Assembly (NCBI RefSeq): GCF_021730445.1
Contig: NZ_JADNRM010000020.1
Coordinates: forward strand, 1 to 64,000
DNA length: 64,000 nt
Reading direction: 5' to 3'
DNA from: Phocaeicola faecalis
GTDB taxonomy: Bacteria; Bacteroidota; Bacteroidia; Bacteroidales; Bacteroidaceae
Part shown: piece after piece, positions 23,898 through 32,118 of the stretch
How positions within the stretch are numbered: the first letter of the stretch is position 1
Layout of the letters: each line of letters begins with the position of its first letter
Position numbers and translations under genes: made by a program
The notes under the pieces: generated by a model
Databases searched by the model: none
The model's input: the letters and a program-made list of their open reading frames with translations, nothing else
What the model was told of the DNA's origin: nothing

Positions 23898-25160
23898 TTA
23901 CAATCTTTCATCTATAATATTCCTATCTACACATCCCTTAACATCATATATTACATGACTATCATTAACCAATGCCAATAAATCGAGTCCTTCAAATTCT
24001 TTGTGGGCTACTGCTAATACAATGGTATCAAACTTATCTATAGGAAATTTATTTATGATTTCAATTCCATACTCACGCTTAACTGTATTCTTATCGGCCC
24101 AAGGGTCATAAACAGTGATATTATTTGTATATTCTTGGAGCGTAGTATAAATATCTACAACTTTCGTATTACGAATGTCTGGACAATTCTCTTTAAAGGT
24201 GATACCAAGAATTAGTACTTTGGCATCCTTTACCAATACCCCTTTCTTATTCATACATTTTACTACTTGATTGGCAACATATGCACCCATACCATCATTC
24301 AAACGCCGTGCAGAAAACATAATTCGAGGAAGTACACCATACACTTGTGCTTTTTGTATGAGATAGTAAGGGTCTACACTAATACAATGTCCGCCAACTA
24401 GACCGGGATTTAATTTAATAAAATTCCATTTTGACGCGGCAGCTTCTATTACATCGTGCGTATCAATACCCATTGCATTGAAAATTTTCGCTAATTCATT
24501 CATGAAAGCAATATTCACATCACGCTGGGAATTTTCAATGATTTTGGAAGCTTCTGCTACTTTAATGGATGGTGCTTTATGCGTACCGTTTACCAAAACA
24601 GAATTATAAACACTATCTATTATATCAGCAATTTCCGGAGTCGATCCAGAAGTCACTTTTTTAATTTTTTCGACTGTATGTTCTTTGTCACCCGGATTAA
24701 TACGTTCAGGAGAATATCCAGCAAAGAAGTCCTCATTATACTTCAAACCCGAAACTCGCTCTATCACAGGTAAACATTCTTCCTCAGTAACGCCTGGGTA
24801 AACAGTTGATTCATATACAACAATATCACCTTTTGATATTACCTTACCAACAGTTTCACTTGCTCCCCATAAAGGAGACAAATCAGGACGATTATTATCA
24901 TCTACCGGTGTAGGAACAGCAACAACGTAAAAATTACAATCTTTAATCTCTTCTAAATTAGCTGTACACTTGAATCCGTTAGCAATCGCCAATTGAAGAA
25001 GTTCATCAGAAACTTCAAGAGTCGCATCGTGCCCTGCCATCAAAGCATCTACACGTTTTTGATTCATGTCAAATCCAATTGTTTGGAACTTTGTGGAAAA
25101 AAGACGGGCTAAGGGAAGTCCTACGTATCCAAGACCGATTACACAAATTTTAGCTTTCAT
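23898..25160 (-). CDS. UDP-sugar 6-dehydrogenase (TviB/WbpO/WecC class)
   Basis: This 420-residue NAD-dependent enzyme makes a UDP-hexosaminuronic or hexuronic acid. It has a Rossmann motif at the N-terminus (ICVIGLGYVGLPLA), VVAVPTPVD, the conserved YESTVYPGVTEE, YSPERINPGD and the catalytic cysteine in GGHCISVDPYYL (about residue 255). NSQRDVNIAFMNELA fits the Vi-antigen TviB/WbpO branch rather than UDP-glucose dehydrogenase (inference). It supplies an acidic sugar to the capsule. The upstream 294 bases (25161-25454) hold no convincing gene. Confidence 0.9.
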   Translation of the reverse strand: MKAKICVIGLGYVGLPLARLFSTKFQTIGFDMNQKRVDALMAGHDATLEVSDELLQLAIANGFKCTANLEEIKDCNFYVVAVPTPVDDNNRPDLSPLWGASETVGKVISKGDIVVYESTVYPGVTEEECLPVIERVSGLKYNEDFFAGYSPERINPGDKEHTVEKIKKVTSGSTPEIADIIDSVYNSVLVNGTHKAPSIKVAEASKIIENSQRDVNIAFMNELAKIFNAMGIDTHDVIEAAASKWNFIKLNPGLVGGHCISVDPYYLIQKAQVYGVLPRIMFSARRLNDGMGAYVANQVVKCMNKKGVLVKDAKVLILGITFKENCPDIRNTKVVDIYTTLQEYTNNITVYDPWADKNTVKREYGIEIINKFPIDKFDTIVLAVAHKEFEGLDLLALVNDSHVIYDVKGCVDRNIIDERL

Positions 25161-25454
25161 ATTTATTAATTAATGATTTAATACAATTCATTGACCATCG
25201 CTAAATTATCGAAAGTTACTACCTCATAACTGTAAGATTCACGAAATGGATTTGAAAACGACTCTAAGATTGCACCAATACTATACGATATAAATATCAA
25301 AAATAGTGAGCAACATTTCCCAATTCTCATCGCCACCCAATAACATCTCCTCGTAGAGTACAGGGACACTATAAAAAAGCACAATCAGTACTGATGCATT
25401 CGATCACAAAGTGTCTTAAAAAAAACAGAAAACAATTAAATTTTATATATTCTA

Positions 25455-26153
25455 TTATATTGAAACACTAATATCGTGTGTACACTTTGCATGAATTGCA
25501 AACTCCCAGTACCGCATCGAATGTATATCACAACCAATAACGTCATACATCTTTATTCTGTACAATACTTTTGCTTTCTTCTGAATATTTTTGCCATACA
25601 TACCACTCAAGGCAGGGAGATTAAGTTGAAAGAGTATATTGCTTTCTCTCAACACTTTGTAATCCTTCATGGTCATATACTCATACCGTTCGGGATGAGC
25701 AAGTAATGGATAATATCCTTTTTGCTGAATACGTTTCAAGATGCCGTATAAGTCTATTGGAGGATTAAAATACGAAGTTTCTACCAAAAGATAAAGTTTT
25801 CCATCTTTCTCTATGGGTAACAAGTCATCGTTTTCCAACCGTTCCTCAAAAAGGTTGTCAAGCATATTTTCTGCGGCAAGGTAAAGCCTGATGTTGCCTT
25901 GATAAACGGCTTGTACTTCTGCAAACTTCTTCTTCAAGTCTGCTGTTTTATTCGGTATATCTTCCATAATATGCGGCGTGAACCACACTTCGGCTATACC
26001 TTGCTTCTCCATCTCCTTTAATATCTCCAATGTTTCAGACAATGTTTTCACACCATCATCCACACCGGGTAACAGATGGGAATGGCAATCGGTCATTCCA
26101 CGCAGAATACCGCTATCCGCTACACTTACTTTACGTTTGAAGAAATGAAACAC
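25455..26153 (-). CDS. CpsB/YwqE-type tyrosine-protein phosphatase (PHP domain)
   Basis: This 232-residue PHP-family phosphatase would dephosphorylate the tyrosine-rich tail of the capsule kinase encoded 6 bases upstream. Metal-binding motifs are DCHSHLLPGVDDG (residues 22-34), WFTPHIMEDIP, and LAHPERYEYM (about residue 175), with CDIHSM near the end. The C-terminus after this last motif is short, and the total is slightly below the usual 240-260 residues, so the last helix may be truncated. Kinase-phosphatase cycling controls polymer length and export. Confidence 0.88.
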   Translation of the reverse strand: MFHFFKRKVSVADSGILRGMTDCHSHLLPGVDDGVKTLSETLEILKEMEKQGIAEVWFTPHIMEDIPNKTADLKKKFAEVQAVYQGNIRLYLAAENMLDNLFEERLENDDLLPIEKDGKLYLLVETSYFNPPIDLYGILKRIQQKGYYPLLAHPERYEYMTMKDYKVLRESNILFQLNLPALSGMYGKNIQKKAKVLYRIKMYDVIGCDIHSMRYWEFAIHAKCTHDISVSI

Positions 26154-26159
26154 TTTTAT

Positions 26160-28535
26160 TTATTCATTGGAATAGTTACCATACCCGTAATGATAGCCGT
26201 AACGATAGCCATAGCGATGATAACCGTATCTGCCTCCGTAAGCGACAGTAGTACCATTAAGGAGCAAAGCCATATTGTTCAATTTATGGTCTGCATAGTA
26301 ACTGTCTATCACAGGAAGCATCTCACGCTCCATCAGTCCGGAACGGACAACAAAGAGAGTCATATCCGCCCACTTAGCAATAATGCTGGTATCGGCAACA
26401 ATCTCTACCGGAGGACAGTCGATGAAAACAAGGTCGTACTCCTTACGCAAGCTTGCAATAAGGGTTTCCATCTTGGGACTGAAAAGTAACTCCGATGGAT
26501 TGGGAGGTATGGTACCCACCGGAATAACGTCTAAGTTGGCATGGACAACATTATTTACCACAATTTCTTTCCAACCGGATACCAGACCACCCAAATAATT
26601 GGAAACCCCGGTCTTCGGTTTGTTAACGTAAGTACTTAAACTGGCACGACGCATATCCAAGTCAATGACCGCCACCTTCTTGTCCTTTATGGCAAAGCTG
26701 ACAGCAAGGTTCATGGTGATGAATGTCTTTCCGCTACCCGGATTCATGGAGGAAACCATGATAACCTTATTTCCTTGCGCCATAAACTCAAGATTGGTGC
26801 GAACCACACGGAAAGCCTCGTTTATCATATCCCTATTCTTTTCCTTGACTACTATGGCATATTCATTTGCCTTCGTTTTCTTACCCGCTTTCTTTTTGTT
26901 ACCGTCAGCCATGGGAATTTCTCCTACAAACGGAACATTCATGTTTTCCAAATCTTTGCGGCCGCGCACGCGGGTATTCATATTCTCCATCATAAAGATT
27001 ACCACTGCAGGAATGAGCAATCCCAATACAAATGCCACCATAAGAATATTCATTTTCTTGGGAGCTGTCGGGAATGCACTACCGCGTGGAGCAGTAATCA
27101 CTCTTGTATTGTAAGCTGTGAAAGCCTGTGAAAGTTCATTTTCCTCACGTTTCTGAAGCAGATAGAGGTAAAGTTCTTCCTTTACTTTCTGCTGACGCTC
27201 TACGCTCAACAGGTATTTCGCCTGGTTCGGATTGGAAGCCAATTGTTGTGTGGTAGCCAATTCCTCTTGCTTGATACTCCGGATTTGAGTATTCAGTGAC
27301 ACGATATGGTTGTCCACAGACTGGAGGATGGTTTGCTGCATACTCTTCAGGGAACTTGTCAAGTCCTTTACCAACGGGTTCTTCTCGCTACTGTTAGCTA
27401 TCAGCCGATTACGGTCGAGTACCATTTGATTGTATTCACTAATCTGGTTCTCGATATTGACACTTCCGATACCGGAATTGGAAGGCAACGGCTGGTTCAT
27501 CCGTTTGTTGTTTAATTCCCTGCGGATATATTGGGCGGTAGAAAGCTGGTTATTGAGGGAAAGCAGTTCCTTCTTGTTCTCTGCGGACTGGGTGAGGTAG
27601 AGGTTGGAGGCAGCTTGCACATCCGGCAACAGGTGCTCGGACTTGTAAGAAGAAATATTTTCATCCACATGCCCCAATTCGTTCTCAATCACGCCCAAAC
27701 GGTCACCGATAAACTGGGAAGTGGATACGGCAATCTGGTTCTTGTCTTGAATCCATTTCTCATTATAGACCTCAATCAACATATTCAATATATCTTCCGC
27801 CTTTTGTATGGAAGCGTCATCAATACTGAGATTGATGATGGTAGCATCTTCGTTGCCCAATTCGGCACGGAGGTTCTTGGTATAATAATCTGTAATACCG
27901 GTTATGTCACCATGATTGTATGTAATGGTGGAACCGACATATTCTTCGTTCGGATTTTGGCTGACCGACAAATACATGCTTCCAACAGGTGTATGAATGG
28001 AATCATTGAATACCCCCGAAACACTTCCGTCCACATCTTCTCCTTCCATAGTAAAGTTGGAAAGTGTAAACTTCTCATTGTCGTTCATTTCAATTTGAAA
28101 ACCGACAACGGCATTTTTGTCTTGCAACACCACTGATATAGGAGAAGCCTTGTAGAGCTCTACCCGCTTCAAGCCTTTACGGACCGTATAAGTCTCGTTT
28201 AGTCCTAAACGTTTCACCACTTCGGTCATCAGCGTAGGCGAAGATATGGTAAGCAACTCATTGTTGATATTGGTGTTGCTCTTGAACATACCCAGATCGG
28301 CAAAGTCATTACTCAGTGCATTACTAGCCGAACTGCCCTTGCTGTTATCTTTTACCAAAATAGATGCCGAACGGGTATAAATATTAGGGGAACTAAATAT
28401 ATAAAGAAGCGCCACCGAAAGTGTGACAACCAACGATAAAGCGAACCAATGCCATTTAGGAAGGAACATTCCCCACAGGTCTTGGATGCGAATAAAATCG
28501 TCAGCAGGCTTATTATTCATCTTTCTATTTTCCAT
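26160..28535 (-). CDS. Wzc-type chain-length regulator and BY-kinase
   Basis: This protein has about 790 residues. An N-terminal Wzz domain has a membrane helix (WHWFALSLVVTLSVALLYIF) and periplasmic coiled coils (about residues 250-460). A second membrane helix with preceding proline-rich PTAPKKMN follows. The C-terminal cytoplasmic BY-kinase has Walker A MNPGSGKTFITMN, Walker A' VIDLDMRR and Walker B LVFIDCPP. The last 25 residues are a tyrosine cluster (GGRYGYHRYGYRYGYHYG), the autophosphorylation tail. It polymerises and exports capsule together with the Wza-type protein upstream. ATG 28535 avoids overlapping that gene; an in-frame ATG at 28610 also exists. Confidence 0.93.
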   Translation of the reverse strand: MENRKMNNKPADDFIRIQDLWGMFLPKWHWFALSLVVTLSVALLYIFSSPNIYTRSASILVKDNSKGSSASNALSNDFADLGMFKSNTNINNELLTISSPTLMTEVVKRLGLNETYTVRKGLKRVELYKASPISVVLQDKNAVVGFQIEMNDNEKFTLSNFTMEGEDVDGSVSGVFNDSIHTPVGSMYLSVSQNPNEEYVGSTITYNHGDITGITDYYTKNLRAELGNEDATIINLSIDDASIQKAEDILNMLIEVYNEKWIQDKNQIAVSTSQFIGDRLGVIENELGHVDENISSYKSEHLLPDVQAASNLYLTQSAENKKELLSLNNQLSTAQYIRRELNNKRMNQPLPSNSGIGSVNIENQISEYNQMVLDRNRLIANSSEKNPLVKDLTSSLKSMQQTILQSVDNHIVSLNTQIRSIKQEELATTQQLASNPNQAKYLLSVERQQKVKEELYLYLLQKREENELSQAFTAYNTRVITAPRGSAFPTAPKKMNILMVAFVLGLLIPAVVIFMMENMNTRVRGRKDLENMNVPFVGEIPMADGNKKKAGKKTKANEYAIVVKEKNRDMINEAFRVVRTNLEFMAQGNKVIMVSSMNPGSGKTFITMNLAVSFAIKDKKVAVIDLDMRRASLSTYVNKPKTGVSNYLGGLVSGWKEIVVNNVVHANLDVIPVGTIPPNPSELLFSPKMETLIASLRKEYDLVFIDCPPVEIVADTSIIAKWADMTLFVVRSGLMEREMLPVIDSYYADHKLNNMALLLNGTTVAYGGRYGYHRYGYRYGYHYGYGNYSNE

Positions 28536-28555
28536 TCTGTCTTTATGTCTAACAA

Positions 28556-29350
28556 TTATTTGAAAAGCAGTACCCCTAATGAAGAAAGGAAAGAACCAAC
28601 ACTGATCCAAAGAGATACAGACTTCACGCTATTTTCATTAATAGTACTCTGTCCGGCACGAACTTTGTTGGGCTGCACATAAACTACATCATTCTGCTTC
28701 AAGTAATAAACCGGAGAATTGAACATGTCCTTGGATCGAATATCCACCCAATGTGTGACCCGCTTGCCGTCTTCCTCACGAATCACAAAGATGGCATCCC
28801 GCTTGCCATGGATAGTCAAGTCGCCCGCCACACTGACAGCCTCAAGCAGGGTAATCTGATCCTTGGTGATGGCGTACTTGCCGGGAGTCTTTACCTCGCC
28901 CAGTACTGAGAAGTAAAGGTTCATAAACTCCACGGTCACAACAGGGTCGTTTACCAGATTTTCCTCCATTAGCCGTTTCTTGATTAGTTTGGCTATCTGA
29001 CTTTTGGTCATACCTGCAATATGAAGTGTTCCCAATACCGGAAAATCAATATCCCCATTGTCATCAAGCGTATAACCGGAAACTTCTCCGGTGGTATTGC
29101 CACCTTTCAAATCATTATATCCTGCCCGATATTGAATTTTTGTCAGATTGAACAACGCTGCCAATTGCGGGTCCTTACTCGACACGATGATGGAAATCTG
29201 GTCTTTGGGCTGCACAGTAATATCCCGTGCTCCGTTGATAACCTCCGGCTGATTCACCTTAATGTCTTGAAAGTAGAGAATCTCCTTGGATGTATTGCAA
29301 GACACCAGCAATATCGCCATTAGAAGCATACTTAAAAAATGTTTTTTCAT
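28556..29350 (-). CDS. Wza-type polysaccharide export lipoprotein
   Basis: This 264-residue protein has a lipoprotein signal (LLMAILLVSC, Cys at about residue 18). It then has the Poly_export domain (VQPKDQISIIVSSKDPQLAALF, GYTLDDNGDIDFPVLGTLHIAGMTKSQIAKLI) and a SLBB region (VLGEVKTPGKYAI, LEAVSVAGDL). It forms the outer-membrane export channel that docks with the Wzc-type kinase. It ends with a hydrophobic C-terminal stretch (VSLWISVGSFLSSLGVLLF). It directly follows upxY; no upxZ lies between them. Confidence 0.92.
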   Translation of the reverse strand: MKKHFLSMLLMAILLVSCNTSKEILYFQDIKVNQPEVINGARDITVQPKDQISIIVSSKDPQLAALFNLTKIQYRAGYNDLKGGNTTGEVSGYTLDDNGDIDFPVLGTLHIAGMTKSQIAKLIKKRLMEENLVNDPVVTVEFMNLYFSVLGEVKTPGKYAITKDQITLLEAVSVAGDLTIHGKRDAIFVIREEDGKRVTHWVDIRSKDMFNSPVYYLKQNDVVYVQPNKVRAGQSTINENSVKSVSLWISVGSFLSSLGVLLFK

Positions 29351-29445
29351 AAATTATATTTTCTGTACAGTTAGTTTTGTGTATATCACTTTATTCTCTT
29401 CAAAATTATAGTTCTATAATTTAATGATAATAATATAAGAAGGGG

Positions 29446-29976
29446 TTATATTTTTTCCAGATAGGCTCCCGGAATATAGGTAGTAGCTAAAGAAAACGCT
29501 CCTTCCAAGCGTATCACAACCCGCTTATGCCCTTTAATACGAATCAATTCACCTTCTATGCCGGCAAAATCTCCCTTTATGACACGCACACGATCGCCTT
29601 GGCGAAGGTTTTCATTGATTACCTGAACCGCATCTTCCGAGAAGTCGAGCAGAAACATGAAATCCTGCATCTGCTTGTCGGGAACTACTAAAAGTTGTCG
29701 GGTTTCCAGATTCAGAAGATAACTCATGGATAAGCCGTATTCATTGACCAATGAAAGGCAAGTGGCATAATCTGAACGGATAAATACAAAATTGGGAAGT
29801 ACGGGTTTTTCCACTTTGACTTTCTTCCCTCTTCTTTCTATCATAACAGTACGATAAGGAATGTAATGCTCTATTTTTAATCGCTCCAATAATTGCTTTA
29901 TTGTCTTTGCTGTAGAATATTTTGTTTTTGCTGCAAACCACTTGATGGACTGCGCTGTTTTCTTGTCTGTCGTCAT
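29446..29976 (-). CDS. upxY: UpxY family transcription antiterminator (NusG paralogue)
   Basis: This 176-residue NusG-like protein has an N-terminal NGN domain (IKWFAAKTKYSTAKTIKQLL, LPNFVFIRSDY) and a C-terminal KOW-type segment (LRQGDRVRVIKGDFAGIEGEL). In Bacteroides, UpxY proteins act on their own capsule operon to prevent premature termination in the untranslated leader, so the gene is the first of the locus. It lies 83 bases left of the inverted repeat bordering the promoter segment. The usual UpxZ inhibitor gene is absent: the next gene is the Wza-type exporter. Confidence 0.95.
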   Translation of the reverse strand: MTTDKKTAQSIKWFAAKTKYSTAKTIKQLLERLKIEHYIPYRTVMIERRGKKVKVEKPVLPNFVFIRSDYATCLSLVNEYGLSMSYLLNLETRQLLVVPDKQMQDFMFLLDFSEDAVQVINENLRQGDRVRVIKGDFAGIEGELIRIKGHKRVVIRLEGAFSLATTYIPGAYLEKI

Positions 29977-30058
29977 AGTTAAGCACGCTTCGCGTCATCG
30001 CCTCTTTTGAAGGCAATTTTATAAAAGATTCAATAAAATGAATTATGCTTTTTGTTCC

Positions 30059-30075
30059 ACCTCTTACACAGAGGT
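30059..30075 (+). repeat. Left inverted repeat of the promoter switch
   Basis: ACCTCTTACACAGAGGT is 17 bases and is itself a pair of 6-base inverted arms (ACCTCT/AGAGGT) around a 5-base centre (TACAC). That is the layout of a tyrosine-recombinase core site with two protein-binding arms and a short crossover. Confidence 0.9.
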
Positions 30076-30276
30076 AACACATCAGCTAGAGAACGTATAC
30101 CCCGGATTTTAAACAGAAAAAGAAGAATATAATACTAAAAACATTAGATTTCATAGAAAGGAAGGTTCGATTATCAAGTCATAAAAAACTTGACATAAAA
30201 AAGTGCAAAGAAAAGGTAAAGAGAAGAAAATGAAAAAAAATCATTCATAAATTCTATTACCTAAAAAAATAAATAT

Positions 30277-30284
30277 TAACTTTG
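30277..30284 (+). promoter_or_regulatory. -7 element inside the invertible segment
   Basis: TAACTTTG fits TAnnTTTG. It faces right, opposite to the capsule operon and antisense to the recombinase gene, 28 bases inside the right repeat. The -33 region at the expected distance is weak (no clear TTTG). Confidence 0.7.
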
Positions 30285-30311
30285 TGCCGAATTAATGACT
30301 TTCATTGCTCC

Positions 30312-30328
30312 ACCTCTGTGTAAGAGGT
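30312..30328 (-). repeat. Right inverted repeat of the promoter switch
   Basis: This is the exact reverse complement of the left 17-base repeat (plus strand ACCTCTGTGTAAGAGGT). It lies 18 bases from the end of the recombinase gene. The flanks outside the 17 bases do not match, so the recognised site is short. Confidence 0.9.
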
Positions 30329-30345
30329 TATGCAAAATAAAAAAA

Positions 30346-31254
30346 CTACTTAATTGATGACAGCACCTTGCGGTTAGCTTCATCCATTATCACTTGATTC
30401 AAAGAAGCCAAATAAATACGTGTCGTTTTTTCTGAAGTATGTCCCATTCCTTCACTTATTACAGATAGTGAAACACCATTTTCACGAGCAATGGAAGCCC
30501 AAGTGTGGCGCGGTACATAAGTAGTGAGATGTAGATGGGGAATATTCAACAGCTTCTCTATTTTTTTAAGTTGAGCATTCTGATAGCGTAACGCATTGTA
30601 ATATTGTTCTTGTAAGTCTCGAGAAATATTAGAATGAAGAATAGGCAATACATAATCTGACCCCTCAGTGAGGGAACTATATTTCTCTATAATTTCTTCC
30701 ATACAAGGTTCAAGACCTATAATCAGCTGCTGACCTGTCTTTTTACGATGATAAGTGATAAGGCCATCTTTGATATCCTTTTTACACAAATGGGCCATAT
30801 CTACAAAAGCCATACCACGTGTATAGAAACTGAACATGAACAAATCACGAGCTAATTCCAACTTTTTCTTACCACTTAAATCCAACTCTTTCAACAGACG
30901 TAGTGCTTCTATACTTAAAGCACGTTTCTGCGTCTTATCAATTCCAGTGTACACACCCTCAAACGAATGTTGTTGAACAGCCAAGTTCTTGCTTACAGCC
31001 TTATTATACACAGCACGCAATACACGCATATAAAACGAGGAGGTATTCGACACCACACCACGCTGTTTCAGCCAAGATTGATAACTCTTAATCTGCTCGG
31101 AAGTTATCTCTTCTATACTGAGGTCTTCTCCCTTACGGAAGTTAAAGAAACTATTAAAAGTACATGAGTAAGAAACGGCGGTCTTAAACTGACCGTTGTT
31201 TTGCAGAAGTTCTTCCTGCTCTTTCATAAAAGAAAAAAATGAATTGCTACACAT
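30346..31254 (-). CDS. Tyrosine recombinase (capsule promoter invertase)
   Basis: This 302-residue integrase-family protein has an N-terminal SAM-like core-binding domain (residues 1-100) and a catalytic domain. Active-site residues are visible: Arg in FYTRGMAFVDM, Lys in YHRKKTGQ, Arg in YVPRHTWASIA, His in GMGHTSEKTT and the nucleophile Tyr in RIYLASL. The first box-II position is Tyr rather than His (YVPR), as is usual in Bacteroides integrases. Position next to the 17-base inverted repeats makes it the likely enzyme that flips the promoter. It reads towards the invertible segment. Confidence 0.92.
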   Translation of the reverse strand: MCSNSFFSFMKEQEELLQNNGQFKTAVSYSCTFNSFFNFRKGEDLSIEEITSEQIKSYQSWLKQRGVVSNTSSFYMRVLRAVYNKAVSKNLAVQQHSFEGVYTGIDKTQKRALSIEALRLLKELDLSGKKKLELARDLFMFSFYTRGMAFVDMAHLCKKDIKDGLITYHRKKTGQQLIIGLEPCMEEIIEKYSSLTEGSDYVLPILHSNISRDLQEQYYNALRYQNAQLKKIEKLLNIPHLHLTTYVPRHTWASIARENGVSLSVISEGMGHTSEKTTRIYLASLNQVIMDEANRKVLSSIK

Positions 31255-31364
31255 AAATTATTTATTAAAATAGACAATGCCAACATGACATTGCGAGGTT
31301 AAATGTATAACAACGGTCGCGGTTAAAAAAGGATTCGTTTATTTAAATTCTTAACAATAAAAAA

Positions 31365-31390
31365 AAGTCCGAAACGTTCGCTTCGGACTT
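31365..31390 (-). terminator. Intrinsic terminator of rprXY
   Basis: AAGTCCGAA (31365-31373) pairs with TTCGGACTT (31382-31390) around an 8-base loop. On the minus strand the stem is followed by a run of T. It lies 20 bases after the rprY stop. Confidence 0.9.
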
Positions 31391-31410
31391 TTCTATATGC
31401 TTGACCTCAT

Positions 31411-32118
31411 TTATTCAACTTCCGGTGTAATCAGTTTATAACCCTTACCGTGAATGTTGATGATTTCGATAGAGTCGTCTTCTTTTAAATGTTTACGCAA
31501 TTTAGTGATATATACGTCCATGCTTCGGGCATTGAAGTAATTGTCATCAATCCAAATAGTTTTCAATGCAAAGTCACGCTGCAGAATTTCATTGGCATGC
31601 GCACACAGCAATCCCAACAATTCTGACTCCTTAGTGGTAAGTTTGGTGTTCTTGCCATCAATAGACAGAATTTGTTTCTGAGTATCGAAAGTAAAGCGAC
31701 CAATCTTATAAATATTACTTTCCTTATTTCTCTTGCCACGCACACGACGCAGGATAGCCTCGATACGGAAAGTCAATTCTTCCATACTGAACGGCTTGGT
31801 GATATAATCATCAGCACCGATTTTAAACCCTTCCAAGATATCTTCTTTCAGCGTCTTTGCTGTCAAGAAGATAATAGGAATTTCAGCATTTGCAGCACGA
31901 ATTTCCTGTGCCAGCGTGAAACCGTCCTTTTTAGGCATCATCACATCCAGTACACACAAATCATATTTGTTCTTCAGGAAAGCCTTGTAGCCGGCATCAC
32001 CATCCGGACAAAGTTCAGCCGAGTAGCCTTTTGCCTGCAAATATTCTCTCAAAAGCATGCCAAGATTCTCATCATCTTCGCATAACAAGATACGCAATTT
32101 CTCGTCCATATTATTCAT
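31411..32118 (-). CDS. rprY: Response regulator RprY (OmpR family)
   Basis: This 235-residue regulator has a receiver domain with acidic pocket (CEDDE), phospho-accepting Asp in DLCVLDVMMPKKDG, Thr in FLTAKT and Lys in YITKPFS. The C-terminal winged helix has LTTKESELLGLL, SMDVYITKLRKHL and IINIHGKGYKL. It matches the Bacteroides RprY protein in sequence pattern and in its pairing with RprX. The start overlaps rprX by 8 bases; an in-frame ATG three codons later (32109) is also possible. Confidence 0.93.
   Translation of the reverse strand: MNNMDEKLRILLCEDDENLGMLLREYLQAKGYSAELCPDGDAGYKAFLKNKYDLCVLDVMMPKKDGFTLAQEIRAANAEIPIIFLTAKTLKEDILEGFKIGADDYITKPFSMEELTFRIEAILRRVRGKRNKESNIYKIGRFTFDTQKQILSIDGKNTKLTTKESELLGLLCAHANEILQRDFALKTIWIDDNYFNARSMDVYITKLRKHLKEDDSIEIINIHGKGYKLITPEVE

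Larger units (their letters stand above)
30059..30328. promoter_or_regulatory. Invertible promoter segment (drawn in OFF orientation)
   Basis: A 270-base segment is bounded by perfect 17-base inverted repeats and lies between upxY and a tyrosine recombinase gene, the standard plan of phase-variable Bacteroides capsule promoters. It holds no gene. The only good -7 element inside, TAACTTTG at 30277-30284, is on the plus strand and faces the recombinase, away from upxY. No CAAAnnTA (leftward -7) is present inside. Inversion would bring the promoter to face upxY. A small hairpin (TCAAGT/ACTTGA, 30174-30193) also lies inside. Confidence 0.85.

Noticed and set aside
25178-25384. 68-codon leftward frame between the phosphatase and the dehydrogenase
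   Set aside because: No ribosome site, no recognisable motif and AT-rich context; treated as non-coding leader, though a small protein cannot be excluded.
26160-26240. Assembly artefact or repeat expansion at the Tyr-rich end of the Wzc-type kinase
   Set aside because: Tyrosine clusters of this kind are normal at the C-terminus of BY-kinases.
29741-30082. 113-codon frame overlapping upxY and the left inverted repeat
   Set aside because: It is out of frame with the well-supported upxY and would read through the recombination site; a shadow.
30346-31254. Integrase marking an integrative element
   Set aside because: It lies beside a short invertible promoter with matching inverted repeats and no att-like direct repeats or mobilisation genes; promoter invertase is the better explanation.
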